Positions 51,201 to 63,148 are shown, counted from the stretch's first letter. The stretch is 64,000 nucleotides of DNA from Apostichopus parvimensis (GCA_000934455.1 KN884538.1:31550-95549), one strand, 5' to 3'. Made by a program: numbers and translations. The notes: generated by a model from the letters alone, not told the origin.

Positions 51201-54200
51201 CTGCAGTCTAGGTTTAAATAGTGGGTATGTGCTTAAGTTGTTGCGTATGTTAAAAAGCTGCATATCGCAATGAATTTGCTACTCTTTGGTAGTATCATAG
51301 TTGACCATGAAAGGAGAGGATATAATATTAGTTTACTGGCAAAAAAAAAAAAAAAAAAAACTTTGCTTAGGTCGTCCACCAAATTTGTAGCAGCAAAGAT
51401 ACCTGTTTTTGCTGATGCCATTTGCCTCGTATTGCAGATCTGCAAACTGCTAATATTCATTGTCAAACCTGATCAATTTCAATGATTGCCCTCATATCGT
51501 CCCTGATGCAAACTGCTAAGGTTCATTGCCTGAATTGTCCAACTAGTTGTACTTTTTTGTGATTTCAACCCTCCATGTAAACTGTAGAAGGTCATAACTT
51601 AACCAAATGTGTTTTATTGTTTATTCTAGATATTATTACCTTCCTTGTTTATGAGTTTAAAGTGTACAGTTGCATATGCTGAAGGTGACATTGAAACAGT
51701 CGTGTACAGTACATCCCTGGTTTTGTTTGTTTGTCAAGGTCATTTTCAGCTTGATAAGTACTGTACTGTGAAATAACCTTGAGGTTGCTGTTCTTTTAGT
51801 CACAATACTGGACAAGTGCTCTTGTTACATGTTAGATTTTGTGGGTGGGGGTAGAATTCTTGGAAGTAAGTTTACATGAAGTTTTACATGTCTTAACATT
51901 TCTGAAGTGTCACAAATTTAAATTTGTCTATTTTAAGTGTTGAAAAGTGCTCAATATGGCTTTTCTTTATTTTTGTAATCTTTCAAGTCATGTCTCTCAA
52001 GTCAAACCATTTCTATCGGTTCAAACCATGTCTATCGGTTTAAACCATGTCACTCAGTTCAGACCATGTCTCTCAGTGAAGGAAAAACTGTTCTTTTCTT
52101 AAAAGTTTATTAAATAAAAGAGTTTGAGCATAGATAAAATATCCACTGACCAAATTTTGAGGAAAATACTAACAAAAGCATAGAGGAGACATAATGATAT
52201 TAACATAATAACATGTCAATAAAATTTGAAACATTGTTAATTTGAAACAACCCTTAGGTCAAAGTTTGACATATTCGACGAGAGGCATGACATGTGTGCC
52301 ATTGGTGGATGAGCAATTTGGATACAAAGATGGCCCAACAAATTAAAGGGCACGAGGGCACTAGTTGATTTTTGCCAAAGGGCACTTTGGTAAATATTTG
52401 GAGCAGGATAGATTTTTTTTGGAATTTTGTACAGAGATGCTCTTGTTTCAACATTCACTCCTCTTGCAGTTCATAGAGATTGCAGTGTAAAAAGGAAATA
52501 TCATGCCCAGTCAATATTTTATATGGAAAATGTTTAGCTTTACTACAGTGATGGACAATATACTGTACAATAGCACTGTAGCGAAGCCGTTAATTTCACC
52601 GATCCTTTGAGCACGGGTGTGGATATATTGCGTTTTACCATCAGAAGTTTTTTGGAAAAGGTTGTATTTAGAGTTTTATAGACAATAGCGAGAAAAACTT
52701 CTTGCCTCTTTTGTTTATCATAAAACAGAGAAATTCTGTTTCGTTCAGCTAGAGTTCACCAAAGTTCTTTGGAGTGATTTATAGTTTCTGACTTTCTGTA
52801 TATCTTAAAGGTGGAACTGGTTCAGGGATATTTTTTTCAAGGTGACCTTGGTGATTCCTGAACTCGAATTAAAGTACAATTGTTTCAGTTTCAATCCACC
52901 GAGAGCTCATTCACCGACATTTTAAAGCAGCTACTGTACCACTCACTTGATCAGTGTCTGCCTCCTGTTACGCATGACAAGAAAATAAACAATGTCCACC
53001 CCTCGTGTGATTGGCTAATATTTGTTTTGTCACATTAGTGTCATTAAGTTTCATCACAGACGTCGTGGAATTCTGTCGATCTGAAAAGAAATATTGACAC
53101 TGAGGGTAGGACTGCAAATGTTGCATAGTTAAGGTTCTTAGGTTACGGGTACTTAGGGGTTAAGGTACTTAGGGTAAGGTACTTAGGGTAAGGGTTAAGG
53201 TATACTTAAGGTTAAGGTACTTAGGTTCTGACCTTATTTGCATATTATCATCAAGGCAGTGATGAATTTACTCTTGTCTGTCAAATTATAAATGTCATAA
53301 GGAAATAATACACCATTTATTTGGCCGCCAGACAATTGCAGTATTAAAGTAGGAAAATATAATAGGCTTTTATATATTTTTACTAGTGAATGAGCTTTGT
53401 CTTAAATTAAAAATTGTAAATTTTAATAAACAGTATGTTTTATCAGTTCACAGTAGTTTGCTCCAGAAAGGTTATGTAAATAAATTGGACTTGACAGTGT
53501 TGAGTGTTGACATTGACATTTTTTAATTTGAAAAGTAAATTTGAATGTAAACATACAACAGAACGCAAAGAGAGACTATATCATCCACTAGGATTTCTGT
53601 TATATTGGTATCTTCTGTTCAGTGCCAAATTAACGGTATTAATTAATCCATTTAATTATGAAAGAATGAGTTAAAACAAGTCCAAAGATGAAAGGTAGAT
53701 TTAAATACTGGTAATTTTTCTACATATATACAAAATTTGTTAAATCTCTCTGGACTGCCCCTTTAAGGCTGTATTGTTGATGATGATGCTGAAGTTGGCT
53801 CCTCACTGCACGCCTTAATTAAATGTTAGTGTTAGTCCATTGTTTTATGAATTCTAATAACACAACCGAAACATTCTTTTGTGACTTTATAAAGACAACA
53901 GAAACGTCCTTGGATGACTTTCAACACCTAATTGTAATTTGACAAATTTCTGACACATTTCAAAACAATGTCATTTGAGGCGATCATTTTGTTGTTGTTG
54001 CTATTCCTACTGCTTGAGTTTTGAAACGACCTTATGGTCTGTGTGTACTAGACTAAATAGTATAATCCTCAACTGATTAAAGGGTCAGTTCTCAAAAAAT
54101 AAAAGTTATATAACTCAATCTGGATTGATAGTGCAAGTGCTTTTTTTTTTAAATTGTCTACAACAGACAGTATTAAAATTAAATGATATAATTTTTTTTC

Positions 54201-57200
54201 CTAAAGACGTCGTTCTTGTCGTGAGTGGTGGTCACTGTGATCAAACCATCCACACGTATTTAAATATCCATATTAAAGAGATCTATTTGCCAGTTTCAAC
54301 CGGTTGGCTGCCTTGAAATGTTGATTTATTAACCGTTTACTCCAGTACAGAGCAACTTGTGTCCCACAAATTGTGCGTATTGTCATGAACTTCTTCATTT
54401 ACAAACATTTGTGGTTTTATAGGTTGTCTACTCTACTTCCATCATTCTAGATAGTAAAAACGATTTTTCGTAGACTAAAATAGTGGATGATGTTTTCAGG
54501 AGCCTTAAATGTTGATTATTTACCAACAAACTGAAAATGAAATAAAGCTATAAATCTCTCCACCATTTTTATTATCTTTAAAAGCATAGTCCAGGTAAAA
54601 AGTTTTTTTTGATATGTTACAGAGGAACGTAATCTAAGCATTCTAGTGAAATTTGCATTCAATTCCTATGTACCGATTTTGAGATATTGACAATTGAAGT
54701 TATCTGATATTCTACCAAAAGTGTACTTGAAGCAAACAGGCGTGATGTCATAGTTGCACACTGACGAATAATGTTTTGTTTTTGTCTTTATTTTTCAGTC
54801 TATTGAATTAACCTTGGATTGGATACTAGGGTTACTAGTTTGTCTATTTGGAGATGTGAAGTTTATAAAATACCAATACCTATAGTACATTCACATTATG
54901 GATGCATATAAAATTGTGGAGTAAAAAGTTAAACGTAAATTTGAAAGGAAAACAGAACACTATTTATCAGTGCAAAGACGATTTTTCGTAGACTAAAATA
55001 GCAGATGATGTTTTCAGGTGCTTTATCGTTCCATAATTGTTGATTATTTTACCAACATACTGAACACAAAATACAGCTTTTAAATCTCTCCACCATTTAT
55101 GATTTTTTTTATTATTAGAATGTTCTCCCCCCACCCCACCCCTCCCCCTGCTGCATTCATTGAATTTCTTCTCATTTTCACATCTGCCAGTTTAGAGGTA
55201 CACAATCTAGACCTGTACAAGAAGATGGTAGCGTTTGTGATGTCGTATAGTTTCACGGAGCCCTCGAATCGACTCCCGATCGATATGGACGCCGACGAGG
55301 ACGACGAAGATGATGACGACGACAACGACTCCCACCATCCTCCTCCCGTGATGGTACCGCTGGCCGATGCCCTCAACCACATCGCCAAAAATAACGCCAA
55401 ATTACTCTTTGAGAAAGAGAGGCTGAAGATGGTTTCCATTAAACCAATCAGAAAGGTTAGATTCCGGCTCCCGTAAATATTAATAACAATGGTTTTGTAC
55501 GTGTGCCTGGTCAGAGGATATCATGTTTCTCTAAATCTCTCGCCAAAAGTAGGTCTAAGGCTGGGGTGGGCAACCTATGGCCCCGGGCCACATGCGGCCC
55601 GTCAGTGATTTTTTTTTGCCTGTGAGATGTCACAAGAAAAAGAAAAAAAATCAATCTATTTTACATCATCACAAAAAACGAGCTAGCTGCTTAGAATTTA
55701 TCGACGACACTAATGATGCTGTCAGGTAGGCCTATTATCCCCATTATTATCAACTGTACTGTATTGACATTATGTTTTTGTGAATACAGATTAAGTACAC
55801 ACACCTATTGCTTGAAAGTCCTCGGAATCAAAGGTTTGAAATCAACAGCAGGTCGTTGGTTAGTTGCGGCCCAGTCAATCTTTCACTCCTTATATCTGGC
55901 CCATTCATTCAGAAAGGTTGTCCACCCCTGGTCTAAGGCATAAAGTTCCTTTTGTTAAAAGGGTTGGCTGCTCTCAAAGTCCTGTCTCCAATGGGAGTGA
56001 TGTTTCCAGAAACTTCAACTTGAAAAGCCGGTTGATCTAAAGCTAAAGTATGCTCAAAATTCATATTCAAAGTCATAAAATCTGTTATCGGGCTTACTTG
56101 ACCCATTTGTTGTTTTCGTTCCCCGGGCCGCTCACTCAGATAAATATAATTAAGTAAACGGTAACAGTATCCACAAGAGTTCAAGCACTAGTGACTGTCA
56201 AGTTAATTTTTTCTTCAACTGGCTGAATTATTCCGTTTGCTCATCCATTTAAGGATTGAAGGAATATTGATTTTATCATCATCCTCTTCACCCACCTCCC
56301 TCTGCTGCGGTGTTGTAACTTTGAACTCTATACAGCATATTGTGGTCTTCCTCCGTTACAAAGTATCCTACCTATGACTATCAGGGGGCTTGGTTTGTGC
56401 CAAAAGGGGGAAGTCCCCCCTACCCCACCCCCCCAGCTATCTATTGTATGAGGGAGTGTTAGCTCAGTGGTGCCTTCCAATCATAAGGTCCCAAGTTCGA
56501 GTCACTCCAAGATTAATGTATGTCGTCAAATTATCGAGTTGATGACAATTGACAATTCATAATCATGGAGGTTAAATATAAATCCAAGAGACTGACTTTG
56601 GTCAGCTTGCTGCTTTGATAAGGCAATGAGGCTTCTTCACGAGTTCCTGCTTGCAGGACGATCTAAAATACAAACAATACATACATGTTACATCTAGCTT
56701 AACCATGTGAATGTATTTCCTCCTGTTGTGACCATGTCAATAGCTCAAAAATTTGAAACCTTCATGTTTTTCCTTTCCCCCCCACACTGTTTTATTTCTT
56801 TTCTTAATGTGTTTGTGCATTTTCTGTTTTTTTCTGTTGTTTTGTTTTGTTAGGGTCAGGAAGTCTTCAACACTTTTGGTGAATTAGCCAACTGGCAGCT
56901 GTTACATATGTATGGCTTTGCTGAATCTTACCCAGAAAATATCTTTGATACAGTAAGTAAAAGGTGGTTGTACTGAAACAGTTCATAGTAAGTGAAAGGT
57001 GATTGACTGAAGCAGTTCATTTAAGAGTGAAGATTAAAAAAAAGGCACTGTTGGCCCGTGTAAGTAAATATGTAAAGTTAGCCTTAGTTTATAACAGTCG
57101 GCCTCTGAAGAAGATCCTGCTAGGATCGCGTTTAAACACGTTCCAATAAAACCCAATTTGAAACTGACAGATTCAGTTATGGAGCTAATGCTATGTATTT

Positions 57201-60200
57201 GCATGGAAACATTAGGATCCCATTGAATTTTAAAAATATTCTGATAAATATTGTCGGCAATCAAAGGCAAAAAGTTAAATTATTGACATATGTCCAAAAA
57301 AAAGGTAGAAAAGTATTGAACTGGTTCCTTTATGGATGTTGACAGTTTAACATGCATTATTCACTCTCTTAGCTTGTTTGTAGTTTAACAACTTTCCACA
57401 TATTCTCTCATGATCAGATGTAATCGATTTAACTATTTGCCGAAGATTAATACATTTTTTATGACAGTTATTAATCCACTTGACATAGAAATTTGACAAA
57501 AATGATGGATTATTTCACGGTGGAAGTAAGTATTTTAACAGTTTAGCAAACTGTCAAAAAAGTGATGAGATCATCATTTTCAGAAATCTGTTGAGTTAGC
57601 AATTTTGGGCATTTTTGTTCCCAAATGTTAAAATCGTGAAAAATTGATAACTGTTCATTTTGACTTTGACAAGCAAGGAATTATTAGCTTTCTTTGCAAA
57701 TTGTTATGAATTTTACTAATCAATTCACTATAAAGGTATGAACCTTTATAGAAAATTAATAACATATGTACAGACATGTTTTAACACTTTATCATAGGAT
57801 TTGATTAATTGGAAACTGTGATGATTGCAAAAGATGCTTGAGCTAGTTGTTGTTCTTCTCCAAGGTCGTTAATAACCTCCCGACTCCCCCCCCCCCTTCC
57901 CATCTGATCATTAGTACATCCTGCTAATGTAACACATCCTAATTTGTCAGGAAAAGGTTATTTACAATGTATACAGTACATGAAATTCAGCTCCATACCA
58001 CAAATCCATTCACTGCCAAATTGACATACTTTGGACAAATAATCAGCAGAAATCTGCACGGGACCTGTGGCGCGCGAGAGACTCTGTTATCTCCCCGTAA
58101 CCATGGTGACAGCTATTTGCAGATCGACTGACGACAGCATTTATCCTTTATAGTTAGGATGAGAGTGACCCTAAAATGCTTGCTGAATTTTGGAACATGA
58201 GTAAACCATTTGTTTACTCCCTATTGTATTTTGGGTTAATAATAGTACTCTCAACAACCTCTGACACTCTATCTTGTGTAGGGCAGGGAACTTTGTGCCA
58301 TTATGGCCAAACCAACTAATATAATAAATAATATTCACATACGACGAGAGGTTGATGTATCTATTAGCATGTCGCTGCTGAGTTCATTAACCAGTATAAC
58401 AATCCAGAAATTTTTTTGTTTGTCCCACACAATTGATGTAACGTATTGTAATTACGTTTAAAAGCCATTGACATCTTTTGCTGAATGTCTGTGTTCTTTG
58501 TGATTTTGTAACTTAAAGAAACAGATGCTATTTCTTAGTACCTTATCTTTACTTTAAAGGACTTCAGGCACAGAATTAAATTTGATATTATGGAAAACTG
58601 TAGAAAATAACACTGGTAGCAGTTGAGGTTTCATTTTTATACCACATTAAATTTTTGAGACATGATGAAAGAAAGATGCAACACAAAACCTAAAAAAAAT
58701 AAATAGATATATCAGTTCTTGAATACCTTTATAGCTATAGAAAAATTGCAAGCACTCTCCCCCCTACCCCCCCCCCCACCTTCATTTTTTCCCCTTGAAC
58801 TTTGACTAAATCATCCATTAACTAAAATCATTTCAAATTTTCAATGAAACACATGCAGCATTAATGCATTCATAACGACTTTAGAAAAACAATGTTTCAT
58901 CTTTTTTTTCTAGGTTGATATACCGATGAAATTTTTCCTGAACCACGTCAGGGAATCGACAAAAACCGAGCCAGGATTAGACCTCAACGCACGATGGCGA
59001 TTTCTGGAGCAGCTGGACGTGGTCTCCGATGAAGGGAACTTTGTGATTGGTGAAGACGGAATTTTAACCCCGGAAGAACTACACACTACTTTAAAGGTAC
59101 GTCCTCTGTCATGCATCGGTGGAAGACTGGGAGATATCCAGGGGGAGAGCTCCCCCTCGCCCCCCCAGCATATTTAACACAATCCTTGTTGGCAGATCAG
59201 ATTATTGGACTGGAAGAACCTTACTCCTTAGCTCTGTATGACTGAGCTAGTTATTAAGGTTCAGACTTTATCTTGTTTGCCCATTTCAGTTTTGGTACGG
59301 TCAAGCTCTCAATATTAAGAGACCGTCTCTGTCTCAGCCTCCTCCTCCTCTCACTCCCATCCCCCCCCCCCCAACATCCAGTCATGAGCTTTTGCCGCGA
59401 ATTCGCGGAATATCCTTGATTTCTTTTCTACCTCGGGGACAAAAACTATTATCCTAACACACTGTAGCATACAAAAACTGGGGCCTATACCGCAATTTTT
59501 GCAAAATTCCGTGATTTTTTTTCCCCCCCAGGCTCATCCCTGAATATCTCCCTTTAACCACCTGTCAATTTCTTTACTCTCATGTCCGTATTCAATACGC
59601 ACCTGTGTTTTTCATTGAATCTCATCACCTCTGCTCGACAGGTCTGTATGATGAGTAAGGACGACTTTGAAGACTACAAAAACAAAGATGGATGGGAGAG
59701 CGACGAGGAAAACGAAGAAGCCGATATAATACTCTCTTTAGGTGAGATACTCTGCTCTTTAGGTCGTCGATGAGATGGCCGAGATCAGGCATAATTCGTA
59801 CCGAAGCGAGTCTTATTTCAAATATCAGATCACAGTTGATGTGCTCTGCCACCATCGTGAACCTTAATTTAGCTTGTAATCTGCAAAGCCTACAGGCTTT
59901 GTCAGGCATGAGCTTTTTCCGCGAATTCACAGAATATCCGTGATTTCTTTTCTACCTCGGGGACAAAAACTATTATCCTAACACACTGTAGCATACGCCA
60001 ACTGATTTTTTTTTTACCCCAGGCTCATCCCTGCTTTGTGAACCCTTGTGACATTTCATAAGACACGTTGAATGCTGACTGTTCACTCAGTATTCCTGCA
60101 ATTTATAAGTTTTATCTACATGCCAAGTGTGCATTTCATTGAAGCTTTGCCTTTGGTGTTATGGCTGTTACAACTTTTACAGAATTTTGGCAAGGAATCA

Positions 60201-61326
60201 AAATATAGGCACTTTCACTTCCTTAAAGTCTGCGACAAAGATGCTGTTTTAAAACCCCATCAATCGCATTCAAAACTGCATATTGGAAAACTCCACAAAA
60301 TTGTGGTCTTTCTCTTTCGTTTGGGAATTGAAACTGATTTAAGCCAAAGATAATGTTCTGGATTGTTATGATGGTATTTGTATCCAGTTCTATTGACAAT
60401 TTAGCACATTCAATGGCTAAAAAGCTGTGTTAAAATAAGTCAATTGTGTTGTAAATTAAATAAAATTGATCTAGTTACTTCCATTCCCTCGTGAAGAGGA
60501 TTTGTTTTTGAAGTTCCGCTGTCAGCCCCAGTTTTGTAAATTTTCAGTACAACTATTGTCAAAAGATGATCAACTGCCCGAACAAGCAGCACTGAAACCG
60601 TTGGTTATGAAAGTTGAGTAGATCGAAAAAAAAGTTTCTTTTCAGGTGTGACCATAAAGTTTTCCCTGCAATTATTGGCTATATTTTTCATGCTTATGGT
60701 AAGTAGCAAAAGGGGGGTGTGAGGTGGGGGGGGGCAGGAGCAGTCACTCTGGTCTGTAACTGCTTCATGGACTTGCATAATGGACTGTGCTGTTCCCATC
60801 TGAATTGCAACCATTCAGCCAAGGCACACAGCAAACTTTTGATTGGAGCCAAACATGTTTCAGAGCCCTTATAGCCTGAAAATAAGATCTCGGTGAAGTG
60901 AAGCTTGAAAAACAACTTACAATTATTTCAAGAATTTTTGGTTCGTTTTCTTTTCCTCTTATTTAAGGTGCTAAGTGTTTCATGCATTGTTACTACTAGA
61001 CTAAAAACTGTATCTGACAATGTTTTAACCCCCTTTTTTTGTTTGTTTTGGAAAATACAGAAAATCTTCAAACGTTACCCGAAAAGTGGAAGCAACTATT
61101 AAGCGGCGTCCTGAGGCTGTGCTTAGAGAAGTACGTCAACACGATAGACGAAGACAGGAATCTACTCAAGAAGGAAAATTATCAGAAACTGAGCAGGAAA
61201 AGACAATTTGCTCTTCACGTGAGGGTGGGTCAGAAAATCCTACTGCACAAGACACTGCAAGCAATAACTAAAGAACCACTCTCAAATAGTGTCCAACCAG
61301 GACAAGACCATTGTTGCATAGCTTGA
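45276..61326 (+). CDS. SETD6: SETD6-type protein-lysine N-methyltransferase, 9 exons, 484 aa
   Basis: Exons: 45276-45398, 47504-47648, 49910-50057, 50685-50810, 55191-55455, 56854-56952, 58914-59096, 59642-59741, 61061-61326. All GT-AG with fitting phases (1455 bases with stop). SETD6 monomethylates lysines of RelA and other proteins in the nucleus. The order matches the human protein (473 aa isoform): [39 protein letters not shown]-like [14 protein letters not shown], then [18 protein letters not shown] with the SET-domain Asn-His (243-244), then [18 protein letters not shown] (274-291) with the conserved Tyr289. [16 protein letters not shown] and the C-terminal Rubisco-LSMT-like helical domain (about 303-470) follow. 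Residues 212-227 are a nearly pure Asp/Glu run inserted before the NH motif, longer than in human SETD6. The last exon exists in a second downstream copy. Confidence 0.95.
45735..45812 (-). mobile_element. LINE 3'-end fragment, reversed
   Basis: On the - strand GGGCCTCGTGGAGATTAGCT, then GCTAACCAAGTTTACCC and an AT-rich AAATAAATAAATA tail. Same block as 38607-38700. Confidence 0.5.
45851..46327. mobile_element. MITE-like element with about 28-bp terminal inverted repeats
   Basis: The left end has GGAACACTGCGAATTCCGGA then CACCCCTAAG. The right end reversed reads GGACACTTCGAATTCCGGAC then ACCTAAG. The motif GCGAATTYCGGAACACT is itself repeated at the left edge. The short interior ORFs on the - strand have no recognised family. 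Lies in SETD6 intron 1. Confidence 0.6.
47649..49909 (+). other. SETD6 intron 2, with a TATG-rich repeat
   Basis: Donor GTACGG, acceptor TTGTTAG. Holds an irregular (TGTATG)n stretch at 48430-48515 and a T-run at 49208-49235. No exons seen. Confidence 0.8.
48430..48515. repeat. (TATG/TGTG)n microsatellite-like stretch
   Basis: Alternating GTATGTATG, GTATGCGTG and GCATGTATG units over about 85 bases. Confidence 0.85.
50125..50175. repeat. 26-bp tandem duplication in SETD6 intron 3
   Basis: GCTAATCGAGTACCTTAATT occurs at 50125 and again at 50151, end to end. The rest of the intron (50058-50684) is G-rich then pyrimidine-rich, with nothing further recognised. Confidence 0.9.
51983..52077. repeat. 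19-bp minisatellite, exactly 5 copies
   Basis: Units of the type TCAAACCATGTCTCTCAGT tile 51983-52077 with no length change; each copy differs at a few positions. Confidence 0.9.
53137..53226 (+). repeat. Degenerate telomere-like (TTAGGG/GTACTTAGGGTAAG) repeat
   Basis: Multiple ACTTAGGG, GGTTAAGG and TTAGGGTAAGG words in about 90 bases. Some are exact TTAGGGT, but the period is irregular (about 14-18), so it is a minisatellite with telomere-like words, not a pure telomeric tract. Confidence 0.75.
54460..55119. repeat. Direct duplication (about 120-140 bp) in SETD6 intron 4
   Basis: 54460-54578 and 54978-55119 share ACGATTTTTCGTAGACTAAA, GATGATGTTTTCAGG, GTTGATTATTT, ACCAACA and AAATCTCTCCACCATTT in the same order, with small indels. 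The right copy ends about 70 bases before the exon 5 acceptor. Confidence 0.85.
55561..55930. mobile_element. Non-autonomous hAT transposon (MITE) with exact 8-bp target duplication
   Basis: Left end CTGGGGTGGGCAACCTATGG, then CCCCGGGCCACATGCGGCCC. Right end reversed CAGGGGTGGACAACCTTTCT. The 8-bp duplication GTCTAAGG lies at 55553-55560 and 55931-55938. Internal GCGGCCC blocks lie near both ends. This is the well-known hAT end type. 370 bases, no transposase. Confidence 0.93.
56451..56690 (+). mobile_element. tRNA-derived SINE (tRNA-Ile-like head)
   Basis: Head GGAGTGTTAGCTCAGTGG (A-box) and AAGTTCGAGTCACTCC (B-box at 56494-56503). GGAGTG and CACTCC can pair as an acceptor arm, and CCTT/AAGG can pair around an AAT-containing loop. 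A roughly 170-base unrelated body follows, ending near GCAGGACGATCTAAAATAC. It lacks the usual T-arm length and a clean D-arm, so a SINE rather than a gene. Confidence 0.7.
56953..58913 (+). other. SETD6 intron 6, with a Penelope-like fragment
   Basis: Donor GTAAGT, acceptor TTCTAG. The fragment at 57080-57150 is listed. C-runs at 57888 and 58765. No exon seen. Confidence 0.8.
57080..57150 (+). mobile_element. Penelope-like element 3'-end fragment, truncated motif
   Basis: GCCTCTGAAGAAGATCCTGC then TAGGATC, identical to the 30.5-kb copy up to this point, followed by GCGTTTAAACACG in place of GAAACATCAGGC. The hammerhead-like core is therefore incomplete here. Confidence 0.45.
59097..59641 (+). 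other. SETD6 intron 7, with MITE copy 1
   Basis: Donor GTACGT, acceptor CGACAG. Contains the 164-bp element at 59379-59542 and C-rich tracts at 59150 and 59360. Confidence 0.85.
59379..59542. mobile_element. CAGGSATGAGC MITE, copy 1 (164 bp)
   Basis: Starts CAGTCATGAGC and ends GGCTCATCCCTG (reverse CAGGGATGAGCC). Flanked by AACATC (59373-59378) and AATATC (59543-59548), a 6-bp target duplication with one change. Contains the perfect 14-bp palindrome CCGCGAATTCGCGG near its left end. Confidence 0.88.
59903..60033. mobile_element. CAGGSATGAGC MITE, copy 2 (131 bp, internally deleted)
   Basis: Flanked by exact 6-bp duplication CTTTGT (59897-59902 and 60034-60039). About 35 bases shorter than copy 1 in the right half. 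In SETD6 intron 8. Confidence 0.9.
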
Positions 61327-61356
61327 AGTCTCGTCAGACTGCCAGTCGGCCTTCAG

Positions 61357-61384
61357 TTTCTTCCCCTCGACGGGGGGGAAGAAA
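61357..61384 (+). other. Perfect 10-bp hairpin in the SETD6 3' flank
   Basis: TTTCTTCCCC (61357-61366) pairs with GGGGAAGAAA (61375-61384) around an 8-base loop, 31 bases after the stop codon. The same hairpin lies in the duplicate at about 63179-63206. Function unknown; it would fold in the 3' UTR RNA. Confidence 0.75.
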
Positions 61385-61638
61385 CCCTTTTCCCACCTTC
61401 AACGACAGACGCGTTTAGCTCTCCATTTTGTCGAGGATCCTTTCCCGTAAACGGATCACGAATTTGGCAAGAAGATACCTACAGAAATGTAGAAGAGGGG
61501 GAAAGGCAAGGATCGTTTTCCCAATTCTGGTATCGCAAGGAGAGAGGTTTAGATGAGAGATCAGACGTTTTGTTTGATTTACCTGGCAGATTTATGATTG
61601 ATTACAGCCAAGCACTGTTTGATGGAACCGGGTTAAAT

Positions 61639-61676
61639 CAGGCATGAGCTTTTTCTGCGAATTCGCGGAATATCCG
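61639..61676. mobile_element. CAGGSATGAGC MITE, partial copy at the duplication junction
   Basis: Has the left 38 bases (CAGGCATGAGCTTTTTCTGC to ATATCCG) and then switches to the sequence otherwise found at 59856. The lost right part is present in the corresponding copy at 63461. Confidence 0.85.
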
Positions 61677-61723
61677 CGTGAACCTTAATTTAGCTTGTAA
61701 TCTGCAAAGCCTACAGGCTTTGT

Positions 61724-61854
61724 CAGGCATGAGCTTTTTCCGCGAATTCACAGAATATCCGTGATTTCTTTTCTACCTCGGGGACAAAAACTATTATCCT
61801 AACACACTGTAGCATACGCCAACTGATTTTTTTTTTACCCCAGGCTCATCCCTG
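61724..61854. mobile_element. CAGGSATGAGC MITE, duplicate of copy 2
   Basis: Same 131-bp element with the same CTTTGT duplications, carried along by the 1.82-kb tandem duplication rather than by a new insertion. Confidence 0.9.
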
Positions 61855-62882
61855 CTTTGTGAACCCTTGTGACATTTCATAAGACAGCGTTGAATGCTGA
61901 CTGTTCACTCAGTATTCCTGCAATTTATAAGTTTTATCTACATGCCAAGTGTGCATTTCATTGAAGCTTTGCCTTTGGTGTTATGGCTGTTACAACTTTT
62001 ACAGAATTTTGGCAAGGAATCAAAATATAGGCACTTTCACTTCCTTAAAGTCTGCGACAAAGATGCTGTTTTAAAACCCCATCAATCGCATTCAAAACTG
62101 CATATTGGAAAACTCCACAAAATTGTGGTCTTTCTCTTTCGTTTGGGAATTGAAACTGATTTAAGCCAAAGATAATGTTCTGGATTGTTATGATGGTATT
62201 TGTATCCAGTTCTATTGACAATTTAGCACATTCAATGGCTAAAAAGCTGTGTTAAAATAAGTCAATTGTGTTGTAAATTAAATAAAATTGATCTAGTTAC
62301 TTCCATTCCCTCGTGAAGAGGATTTGTTTTTGAAGTTCCGCTGTCAGCCCCAGTTTTGTAAATTTTCAGTACAACTATTGTCAAAAGATGATCAACTGCC
62401 CGAACAAGCAGCACTGAAACCGTTGGTTATGAAAGTTGAGTAGATCGAAAAAAAAGTTTCTTTTCAGGTGTGACCATAAAGTTTTCCCTGCAATTATTGG
62501 CTATATTTTTCATGCTTATGGTAAGTAGCAAAAGGGGGGTGTGAGGTGGGGGGGGGCAGGAGCAGTCACTCTGGTCTGTAACTGCTTCATGGACTTGCAT
62601 AATGGACTGTGCTGTTCCCATCTGAATTGCAACCATTCAGCCAAGGCACACAGCAAACTTTTGATTGGAGCCAAACATGTTTCAGAGCCCTTATAGCCTG
62701 AAAATAAGATCTCGGTGAAGTGAAGCTTGAAAAACAACTTACAATTATTTCAAGAATTTTTGGTTCGTTTTCTTTTCCTCTTATTTAAGGTGCTAAGTGT
62801 TTCATGCATTGTTACTACTAGACTAAAAACTGTATCTGACAATGTTTTAACCCCCTTTTTTTGTTTGTTTTGGAAAATACAG

Positions 62883-63148
62883 AAAATCTTCAAACGTTAC
62901 CCGAAAAGTGGAAGCAACTATTAAGCGGCGTCCTGAGGCTGTGCTTAGAGAAGTACGTCAACACGATAGACGAAGACAGGAATCTACTCAAGAAGGAAAA
63001 TTATCAGAAACTGAGCAGGAAAAGACAATTTGCTCTTCACGTGAGGGTGGGTCAGAAAATCCTACTGCACAAGACACTGCAAGCAATAACTAAAGAACCA
63101 CTCTCAAATAGTGTCCAACCAGGACAAGACCATTGTTGCATAGCTTGA
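62883..63148 (+). CDS. Second copy of the SETD6 terminal exon
   Basis: Reads as the same 87-residue C-terminus plus stop as 61061-61326, with acceptor AATACAG kept. It is intact and could be used as an alternative last exon, encoding the same protein end, if the first copy is skipped. The first copy has its own stop, and no second copy of exons 1-8 exists, so this is not a second gene. An assembly artefact from two haplotypes is the main alternative. Confidence 0.8.

Larger units (their letters stand above)
50811..55190 (+). other. SETD6 intron 4 (4.4 kb), with several tandem and direct repeats
   Basis: Donor GTGAGT, acceptor TGCCAG. Holds an A-run (51341-51360), a 19-bp minisatellite (51983-52077), TTAGGG-like repeats (53137-53226) and a direct duplication (54460-54578 and 54978-55119). 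No exon is seen. Confidence 0.8.
55456..56853 (+). other. SETD6 intron 5, with a hAT MITE and a SINE
   Basis: Donor GTTAGA, acceptor TTGTTAG. Holds the hAT element at 55561-55930 and the SINE at 56451-56690. Confidence 0.85.
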
